DNA of 64,000 nucleotides from Neofusicoccum parvum (Eukaryota > Ascomycota > Dothideomycetes > Botryosphaeriales > Botryosphaeriaceae): assembly GCA_020912385.1 (NCBI GenBank), contig CP087208.1, positions 868,001 through 932,000 on the forward strand. The letters are read 5' to 3'. Below, in pieces: positions 12,554-21,031 of the stretch. Under the pieces are notes generated by a model. The model worked only from the letters and a program-made list of their open reading frames with translations, ran no database searches and had not been told where the DNA came from. Position 1 is the stretch's first letter. Every line of letters starts with the position of its first letter. Both the position numbers and the translations under genes were made by a program.

Positions 12554-15500
12554 ATGGCTTCGAACGAGCTTAACAGCGCCCTAGATGACGCGCTGGCGCT
12601 CGAGAAGGTCGCCGTATGTCCTCTGCCATCGCGCAGTTGCTCTGCAATGGATCAAACGTGCTGTATAGGCGGGGCTAACCGCCGATCCGGCGTCGCAGGT
12701 TGGACCTTACTGTGTGTTCGACGACTTCAGACCTACAACGAGCCCGTCGGACGAACACTCGCGTCCCACCACCCCGATAGAGTCTCGGGTCAACATGGAG
12801 GACCCGATGATGTCGACTGAATTCCCCTTTGGCGCAGGCATGCGCGCCCCGTGGCTGGGATCTGCTGCCGAGGACTTGTCGCTGGTGCAATCTGGCGATT
12901 CGTTCCCGCAGGGCAATTGGGAGGAGTGGATGCGCTGGGACCCCAACGCCCAAACTCAGAACCCGCCCTCGCAGGATATAGATGGCCCAGGTCCCGTCCA
13001 CTTCCTCAAGCCCGAAGCCAAGTCGCCCCACGAACCTCACTCGCTGCCGCCGAGCGGCCTCCCCCGACCCGCCATGAACAACATCCCCTTTACCTTTGGC
13101 GAGGGCATCGAGAGCTCTCCCGCCTTTCATTTCAACAACCCCAACAACAACAATAACAACTCGCCGTCCGTGACTGAACCCCAGCAGAATGGCTCCTACT
13201 TCTCGCCCAATAATCCCGTGTGGAACAACCAGCAGGCCATCGACCAGGCCGACAGCGGTCTCTTCTCGCCTCTCTCCATTGATCAACAGCAGATGCAGTC
13301 CGTCCCCCAGCCACCTCAATCGACACCTTCGCTCCACCACAGCCCCAGCTCCGTCAATTCTGGACCGGATCCGAAGACGAGCTCCTCATCACAGCAGTCG
13401 TCGCCCGAGCCTGTGGCGAACTCGAACATCAAGAAGCGGAAGTCGTCGACCGAGGATGACAGCAGCACCGATCACAAGGGGGACAAGCAGCCTCCCGTCA
13501 AGAAGACCGCTCACAACATGATTGAGAAGCGATATCGGACAAATCTCAACGACAAGATCGCCGCCTTGCGTGACAGCGTACCCAGTCTTCGAGTCATGTC
13601 GCGCGCAAATGGAGGCAACGGCGATGAGGAAGACGATCCCGAGGATCTTGAGGGCCTCACGCCTGCTCACAAACTCAACAAGGCTACTGTTCTCTCCAAG
13701 GCGACGGAATACATTCGTCACCTTGAGAAGCGGAACAAGCGTCTCAACGAAGAGGTCGATGCTCTCAAGGCACGGTTGGAATCTTACGACAAATTTGCTA
13801 TGATGACTCCAAATCACATGGCAAATGCTGTTGGCACTCCGGATGGCATGCGATACCAGGAGGATCCGTTCGCTGCTGCGGCGGCACGCGGACAACCTGT
13901 TTCCCAGGCCCAGGGAATGATCCCGGTGCCCGAAAGCATTACGAATCTTCAGGCAATGGCGTCGCAGCCTCATTATGCGAGCCAGCAGAACGGCTATCCC
14001 GTCTACACCACGGCACCCGGAAGGCCCGGAATGACCCAGCAGCACATGGTTAACGGCCGCAGAGGCAACAGCATGATGAACAAGCTGATGGTCGGGTCGC
14101 TCGCCGGTCTCATGATTGTCGAGGGTTGGCGAGAGCGTGAGGAGTCCGGAGAGAACCCCGAGGGTCGGGGCCTGTTCGCCTTACCCCTCACTTACTTTGG
14201 CCGGTATGGCAGCGCATTGGTGCCGAAGTTTGCTGCGCACGGCTTGTCTGCCCTTTACCGCTCTCTGCCATTGCTTAAGCTTTTCCTTGTTCTTGCCGCC
14301 GTCGTCTATCTTGTCATCCCGGTCCTCGATCCCAAGTCGAAGCCAAGGAAGAAGGCCATTCCCTCCATCAAGCTGCAGCCTGCGCCGTCGCCTGCATCGC
14401 CCGTCGAGGTCCGCCGCAAGGCGTGGTTGACCGCCATTCAGACCGTCTGGGTTCCGCGACACAACTTTTTCCTCGAGGCCGCAGCTGTGTGTCTCAAGGC
14501 CCTCAAGCTCAGTTTGAGGAACGTCGTCAGCTGGGACGGATATGTCTACGTCACTGGAACCACCAAGGACCAGGAAGCCGCTCGCGTCAAGGCGTGGGAA
14601 ATCGCTTTGGATGCACAGCTCACTGGCGGCGATGCCGAAATCAGCAAGGGCAGGTTGATCCTCACCATCATGGCTTCTGGAACCCTTCCGAACTCGCCGG
14701 CTCGCTTGATGCTCAAGGCAATGCACATTCGTATTTTGCTTTGGGAGATTGCCAACGCTGGTTACGGTTCTTGGTACATGTTTGACGAGATCAGCTCCAG
14801 ACTCGCTCAGAAATTCTGGAACAAGGCACGCAACGCTCTCCTCAACGGGAAGCCTCAGGATGGCGAGGAGGTCGAAAAGCTTCCGGATCACTTGGCTGCG
14901 CTTCTCGAGCTCGAGTGCAACGATGTCATGGTCGACAAGATCGTGCAACGCGCGTACAACCTCGCCTGGAACAAGCCGAGTGCACAGAACACTGAGCCCG
15001 ACGAGGCCATGGACAGTGTCGTCGAGGACTTCGCCATCTCTTCCCCGTTGGATGCTCTGGCGGCCTGGTACTCAAGCTACGTCCTGAACAGGGCACTGGC
15101 TCGCTACCTGGAGTCCAATAGCTCGTTGGTTTCGGATGAAGTCCAGGAGGATCTGAGCCTGGCCGCTCGCACCGCACCGCCGAATTCCGTCTCTCAGGTC
15201 AGGTCTCTTGTCGCGAAGTCTATTCTTCTGGAGAAGGACCGCAACACAAACATCCTCGCTGCGTTTGATTCTCTTCCTTCGCAGCCGCACATTCCCGCTC
15301 TCAAGAACAAAATTTCCTCGCCCAGGGCTCTTCTTATGAATGTTGTCGGCGAAGCTCCCATCGCTGCCGATGTCCGCAAGTCTCTCACGCTCGTCAAGTG
15401 CCTTGCTCTCGCCGAGACATTTGTCGCGTCAAACTCCGATGAGGCTCGCATGCGCGCTACTTTCGTCATCAACAACACGTTTCTCCCCGAGGCTTCTCTC

Positions 15501-15800
15501 ACGCTGCTCAGCTTCGTCGCGGCACACAAGGTGCTGAGAATCTTCTCGGACGAAGAGAAGCTTCTCGCAGAATCACGGCAAGGTCTGGAACGCATCGCAA
15601 GCTCAATGCGTGTTTGGATTGGTCGTGAGGCTGGCAGGCGCAGTGGCTTGAGCAGCAAGACCAAGGGCAGAATTGTGGAGGCGTGCCTGAGCGTCAGCAA
15701 GATGCTTGTCGGCATGCAGGAGAGCAGCAGTGACGAGGGAGATGCTGGCTACGCTAGCCAGAGTGACGCGGAAGCTGAGACCACAACGGTCTCATGTTGA
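12554..15800 (+). CDS. srbA: SREBP (SrbA/Sre1-type) membrane-bound bHLH transcription factor
   Basis: This is a sterol regulatory element-binding protein: an ER-membrane precursor released by proteolysis under hypoxia or sterol depletion to activate ergosterol, iron and hypoxia genes. Exon 1 (12554-12613) encodes 20 residues from [20 protein letters not shown]. After an 85-bp intron (12614-12698, GTATGT to CGCAG), exon 2 runs 12699-15800, giving about 1053 residues. Residues 30-280 are acidic then Asn/Gln/Ser/Pro-rich (activation region). The bHLH begins near residue 288 ([20 protein letters not shown]) and carries the Arg-Tyr pair diagnostic of SREBPs, with a leucine-zipper-like helix to about residue 385. 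Two hydrophobic segments near 482-495 and 546-564 form the expected hairpin. The remainder matches the fungal SREBP C-terminal region. The ATG in exon 1 was chosen because exon 2 alone offers only a GTG start. Confidence 0.93.
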
Positions 15801-16708
15801 TTTGAGCAATTGAAATCATTCTTTAACGGCGTCATGGTTTTCAGGCGGCTTTCTGGACCACCGGAAGAAACAGTAACGAATTATCCGAACCACGCTGGTT
15901 CGAGAGTGGGTTCACGTTTTTTTGGCGTTTCGGGATTTTATGGCGGGGAAATTGAACAGCCCGAAAAGCGGTCGACTTCAGTGTACGACTACTTCGCTAT
16001 CCGGTGTACCTCCTCGTTCAGCTGGCGATTTCGAGCAGATGCTCTCGACATTACACCCGGTTCTGGTTTGAACTGGCATTTTCGAACGATACCCAGCACA
16101 TCTCTTGCTGCCTATCGCTTTGTACATGAATACTCCTTTGATCTAGTCTGTTTACATCGCCGAGCGCTTCGTCGGATCGCGTTGCGTTTTTGATGCTTTC
16201 ACGTTTTATGGCTTTCTATCAACCCGTAGATGTTGGCGTAATTATCTTCTAGCCTTATCATATATAGCCTTCCGATTCTACAGCAAATCAATGCCAGACT
16301 GGGCTACGGAGGTACAAAGGAAACCCGATATACTCCTCTCCGGACAAATCACACCTCTCAGACTATTCTTTACCTGCGCGGTGCATGTGAACTTGTGAAT
16401 TTCCGGCCCCGAATCCGGGCTCGACCGGTGCGCCAACGGAAGGTGGGCTCGGCTCAGTTCCTCGGCGGCGCCCAGTTCGCTCCGCGCTAGCCTGCTACCC
16501 GGCGGCGCGACATCGAAGTCCAACCCCTCGCGCAGCCAGCCCTACGTGCCCATCGGCGGTGCAATCGTGCCTCGGCATTCGGGCCAATTTCCCCAGGATC
16601 TGTCCTGCCCCAAGCTTCCCGTCGCCGGTCCTCCACCGACCCCACGATGCCTCTTCGCACCTTATCGCAACGGCATCCGCCCTCTCCTCCACAGCCCCTC
16701 CTCCCACC
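15801..16708. other. Intergenic region srbA - HAD hydrolase
   Basis: This region holds the srbA 3' UTR and the promoter of the downstream gene. The open frames are short and unconvincing. There is an AT-rich stretch near 16195-16270. Confidence 0.5.
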
Positions 16709-16830
16709 ATGAGCTTCACCTCCACCAATGCCGCGCCCAAGCGGCCCAAAGCCCTCCTCTTCGACATCGGCGGCGTCTGCGTAAGCACCACATCCCACTC
16801 CCTCCTCCCTCGACCTTCCGGCTCCTCTCT

Positions 16831-16872
<42 letters not shown>

Positions 16873-17687
16873 GAGCTCACCCCCTCCGACAGGTCGTCTC
16901 GCCGTTCCAGGCCATCCTCGACTACGAGCGCGCGCACGGCATCCCCGTCGGCTGGGTCAACACGGCCATCTCGGCGTCGGCGCCGGCGGGGGCCTGGCAG
17001 CGCGTCGAGCGCGGCGAGGTCGCGCTCGACGACGCCTTCTTCGCGCGCTTCGCGGCCGACCTGGCGAACCCGGACATCTGGCCGGCGTATTGGAGGAAGA
17101 GCGCGGGAAAGGAGGACGGTGGAGAGGTTCCTCCTCCTCCGCCGCCGCGGATCGACGCCAAGGCGCTGTTCTGGGAGATGATGCGCGTCAGTCGGACGGC
17201 GGATTCGTGGATGTGGCCGGCGTTGGCGCGGCTGCGGAGCGAGGGCCGGGGGGCCGGGTGGGTGCTGGGGGCGTTGAGCAACACGGTGGTGTTTCCGGAG
17301 GGGGTGAGGGATGACAAGGGGGTGGTGTTCGAGAGCGGGCTGCGGGTGGGGGAGGGCGGGGAGAAGGGGGATGTCAGGGACGCGTTTGATGTTTTTGTGA
17401 GCTCGGCGCATGTGGGCTTGAGGAAGCCGGATCCGGAGATTTACAGGATGGCGGTGAGGCTGTTGGATGAGGAGGCGCGCAAAAGGGGGATCGAAGGAGG
17501 GGTGGAGGCGGGGGATGTGCTGTTTTTGGATGACATTGGGCAGAATTTGAGGGCGGCGAGGGAGCTGGGGATGGGGACGTTGAAGGTGGAGTTGGGGAAG
17601 AGCTGGAAGGCGGTGAGGGAACTGGAAAAGATTATGGGGATCAAGCTATTGGAGGGCGACGTGCCCGGAGAGAAGGCGAAGCTGTAG
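16709..17687 (+). CDS. HAD-superfamily hydrolase (epoxide hydrolase/ACAD10 N-terminal-like)
   Basis: This is a haloacid-dehalogenase-fold protein of 288 residues, probably cytosolic. Exon 1 is 16709-16780, the 112-bp intron is 16781-16892 and exon 2 is 16893-17687. Motif I is LLFDIGGVC with the nucleophile D19. Position +2, which is the acid/base Asp in most HAD phosphatases, is Gly21, as in the soluble epoxide hydrolase N-terminal/ACAD10-like branch. The motif III lysine is K202 in RKPDPEIY, and the metal-binding acidic pair is D237-D238 in LFLDDIGQN. The cap lies between motif I and about residue 110, with a short poly-Pro stretch after it. The substrate cannot be told from sequence, and the D-x-G motif raises doubt about ordinary phosphatase activity. 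The first half of exon 2 favours C-ending codons and the second half G-ending codons. Confidence 0.85.
16837..16868 (+). repeat. (CT)16 microsatellite in the HAD gene intron
   Basis: Sixteen uninterrupted CT units lie between the donor at 16781 and the acceptor ending at 16892, so they form an extended polypyrimidine tract before the 3' splice site. Length changes would be expected between isolates. Confidence 0.9.
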
Positions 17688-18371
17688 ACAGCGGTGGGGC
17701 GGCAGGCGCGCCTAGAGATGAGTCAGAGATAAGACCTGAGGTTAGACTGCACGCGCTTTAGACGGGCGGCTACAGCTTGTATGACGATCAAGCTTTCTCG
17801 AACCCTGCACTTGCGACCTGTCAATGCTGATGGCCGCTGGCTGGTGACAGAACACAGCATTGCACGGCGGAGCAGTGGCTGGCAGAGGCGGCGCCGTCCA
17901 CGATGAAACGACCATCACCCACTGAGACGGGGCGAACGAGGGTCACTGCCTGGCCAGCGAACCTGCAGGGGCGCCGTTTGCTCTGGCTCTGGTCGAAAGA
18001 GTCGTCTCGCGCCGATCATTGCCTGCAGCGCGGGCTGTGCCACAGCCATGCAGACGCTGCAACAACATTGCCCTGCCTCCGATATTGCGGTCAGGGCAGG
18101 TTTCGTTCGTCTCCGGGCAGCAGCAGCAGCCGCGGTCGGTCTGCTACTGGCCGCGCTTGCTTGGCCGGGAAGGCGCTCCCATAAAACGCGGCAGGCGGGA
18201 AGCAGCGCACGCGTTCGCTTCACTTCAAGAACATATATCTGCCACCCTCGTCCGCCCTCACCTTCGACTCTCGCCCTTACTCTCCCTGCCCAGCGCCGCT
18301 TCGACCAAACACCAGATCCTCGACCCGGCCTCTCAGCCGCCTGCACCTGGCACAACGACGGCCACGCTGCA
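17688..18371. other. Intergenic region HAD hydrolase - hypothetical protein
   Basis: No gene was seen. An open frame continuous with the next gene begins as far upstream as 18048, but its residues look like leader sequence (low complexity, no conserved character). The part nearest 18371 is therefore taken as 5' UTR. Confidence 0.45.
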
Positions 18372-19901
18372 ATGTTGTCGTCCTGGAAGCCAGACCCGCG
18401 CCACAGGGCTGCGCCTATAGCCGACACTGGCGGTATGCCCTCGCCTTCGGATCGTCCCAACCGCCAGCACACCTCCGCTGTAGGTGACGCGGGTGAGCCA
18501 ACTGCCGAAACTATCGATCGCCCTATAACGATAATGTACGGTCCGCCGACGTACCCCGACCAAAGCTTCATGTCGACTCAGTTGACCGCAAAGCTCCCAA
18601 AGAAAGTCTTGCGGGTTCTCATGCGGTCCAAAAGCAAGACGGAATCTCACCTGGGAGGCCGTTCGGTACTGCTCTGCTTCACGACCCCATACTGGTACCA
18701 GAACCTCCCCAAGGTTGCTGAGTATCTAACCACAGGCGATTATGCTCCGCAGAAGCCCATCACTATCCTAGAGGTCGTCGACAGTAATGGCAATACGCTC
18801 AAATGGTCGCCCGAGACGAAGGCCATCTCCGACATCATGGACCTTGCAACCACCGATGACACCCACCTACTCTTCATGGGAGAGCTGGGCATATACAAGT
18901 GGGCTGGCTACGCACACTATCACGAGCTGAAAGAACACTCCTTGCTACGGCTCTGCACAGAGTATCCGGTCTTCGCACGCGAGTGTCTCGCTCTGGTAGA
19001 GTTTCTCCTTACTATGGCTTCTGACGTTGAGCTGGACGAGGGTATGAAGCAGTTTCTGAAGGAATCCTTCGCCCGGAACAAGGAGAAGATTGCTATGCAA
19101 CCCAACTTTACCCGGGTCTTCGAAAAGGCAATGGGGGACAACCACCTCGTCAAACTCCTAGAGGGTATTCAGCGAGAAGTGATAGTCAGCATGCATGCCC
19201 GGCTCTGCTCGAACCACCCCAATCCCAGTCCAGGAACGGAAGCTCTCAGACGTGTAAGCATTAACTCTGGAGAATACCACTCCATGGAAGAGGAACCATC
19301 GATCCCGCAGCTCGATCCATCCATGGCCATCAGTCGAAAGGTGCTATCCAACCTCGAGGGTTACATCAGCAGAGGTCTTCTCGGAAAGGCCAAGTACGAC
19401 GGATTCGGCACGCTTCTGCCTCCACAGAAGGACGAGTTCGGCCGACGTTTACGCAACAACAACTTTAGGTTCAAGCAAGGCGAGCTGCTCCTAATAGACC
19501 CCTCCGTCTTTTCCTTCAACGGACCCAAGAATGTCGTGGTAGAGAATATGCATGGCCAGCGCGGCGACATGCTCAAGGAATTGAATGTCCCCTGGGCGAT
19601 AGCCGCTAAGCCTCGCACGAATGAACTGGCTCTGCCTGAAGGCCCTGTTCGATCAATAGCTGAAGCTCCAACTGGGCCGAAAGCCCTTCAGTATGCATGC
19701 AACGGCAATCAAAGCACCGACCGGAGCATCAAACATGAGCATTTCCCGAGCCAGGTTAGCGAGGGTGAGAAGCATGAGCGCCGCCTTAATCGATTCCGCT
19801 CCCGTTCTCGCTCTCCACATAGAGGAGATCCCGGGGCTTCAAGGCGCTCTCGTAGCCCTCCTGACCCCGACCGTTACCAGGCCGTATACGGTCGCCGCTA
19901 A
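18372..19901 (+). CDS. Uncharacterised fungal protein with C-terminal RS-rich tail
   Basis: I do not recognise the family. The intronless frame gives about 509 residues from ATG 18372 (MLSSWKPDPRH); later in-frame ATGs at 18435 and 18534 are possible starts, and conserved-looking sequence only begins near MYGPPTYPDQSF. A compact, probably globular region follows, with motifs such as SVLLCFTTPYWYQNLPK and HLLFMGELGIYKWAGYAHYH, and then helical segments rich in Leu and charged residues. There is no signal peptide or convincing membrane segment. The last 35 residues contain RSRSRSPHRG and SRRSRSPP, an arginine-serine tail of the kind found in nuclear-speckle and RNA-processing proteins. Length, uniform codon use and the lack of stops make it a real gene; the function is open. 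A link to RNA processing is only suggested by the tail. Confidence 0.8.
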   Translation: MLSSWKPDPRHRAAPIADTGGMPSPSDRPNRQHTSAVGDAGEPTAETIDRPITIMYGPPTYPDQSFMSTQLTAKLPKKVLRVLMRSKSKTESHLGGRSVLLCFTTPYWYQNLPKVAEYLTTGDYAPQKPITILEVVDSNGNTLKWSPETKAISDIMDLATTDDTHLLFMGELGIYKWAGYAHYHELKEHSLLRLCTEYPVFARECLALVEFLLTMASDVELDEGMKQFLKESFARNKEKIAMQPNFTRVFEKAMGDNHLVKLLEGIQREVIVSMHARLCSNHPNPSPGTEALRRVSINSGEYHSMEEEPSIPQLDPSMAISRKVLSNLEGYISRGLLGKAKYDGFGTLLPPQKDEFGRRLRNNNFRFKQGELLLIDPSVFSFNGPKNVVVENMHGQRGDMLKELNVPWAIAAKPRTNELALPEGPVRSIAEAPTGPKALQYACNGNQSTDRSIKHEHFPSQVSEGEKHERRLNRFRSRSRSPHRGDPGASRRSRSPPDPDRYQAVYGRR

Positions 19902-21031
19902 GCTCACCTCCCAGTACCGAGCAACATGATAGCTCTTTCGACCATTCATGATTAGTCTTTCTCGACCAAGTCATATGAGAGATACTCGGTACACGACTGT
20001 CAACACATCACCATCACGAGATGGCGGTGGCGGGATTTTAGTAGCGGGCACTGCAGACGCAGAGCAAATCTCTGACGACAATGATGGGGCTCCCTGGTAA
20101 CGGATAAACACCAACACATCATAAAATTCAGGCCTATGTATCTCTAGCGAGTGAACAACAGAGATTGACACAGTTGACGAGAGCCAACATCCTCTCATCC
20201 CGGAGAAACGCCTCTCCTTCTTGTTCGACCACGCAAGGCCTTCGTGACGGCAGAGTCAATGCCTATCAAGCTAGCGAGAAGATTCATATTACAAAAATTC
20301 ACAAAACCATAGAGGTGCTCTCACATTTTGCCCCGAATAATCTCTGCGCAAGAAAATTGAGATGTGGGCTCGACTAGTTCACCCATATCACTGCTTTTTA
20401 TCTCAAACCTCCAACTCGGCTTCGACACCATTCAACAATGTTCCCCCTCTAGCATATCACGACTTAGTTTCTCTAAGTCTCTAGCACAAGTTTCACTCCA
20501 CGACACTTCAAGCTACAACTCACAACCTCTCTTTTGCAACGATCACCCCTTTACAATGTCTCGCCTGCCGTCATGAATTTGCCGCAAGGTTGCTGATATC
20601 CTGCTTTCTTCTCCGGCGGTAGGATTTCCAGAGGACGGAGGGTTCTGTTTCATATCACGCATATAAAAAACTCTCTGATCAGATAGGTTAGCTTTCTAAA
20701 ACTAGTAGTAGTCCCATAGACCAAGGCCCGACGCCTGATCCATCTCTTGCACACGCGGAAAGGTGTTCCAGAGATCGAAGATGAAAAGTTGCAGACCACG
20801 ATCAGGTTACAGCCACCACACCCAAACAACGATGTGACAAGGTTAGTACAAGCCAAAAGTAGAGCGAAGTTGGAATTGGAAAGGGGAGATGGGTGGGAAT
20901 ATTCATGACTTCATATCGTTATACCAGTAGAGAATACCAGCAGGAGGCTTGCGATAACCCGAAAGGGCAAGGCTGGGAAGAATGCTCGACTCCCTCCTCA
21001 ATGCCCGTCCCCATCACCCTCTGGCCTCCCC
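19902..21031. other. Convergent intergenic region
   Basis: This lies between the 3' ends of the hypothetical protein (+) and the GH31 gene (-). Base composition is markedly more AT-rich than in the neighbours, especially 20280-20720. No gene was recognised. It probably contains the two 3' UTRs. Confidence 0.5.

Noticed and set aside
14181..14948. Antisense open frame within srbA
   Set aside because: It lies opposite the conserved SREBP C-terminal region and has no independent protein features.
12714..15800. Starting srbA at the GTG codon at 12714
   Set aside because: The spliced upstream exon supplies an ATG and an in-phase 20-residue N-terminus, so a non-ATG start is unnecessary.
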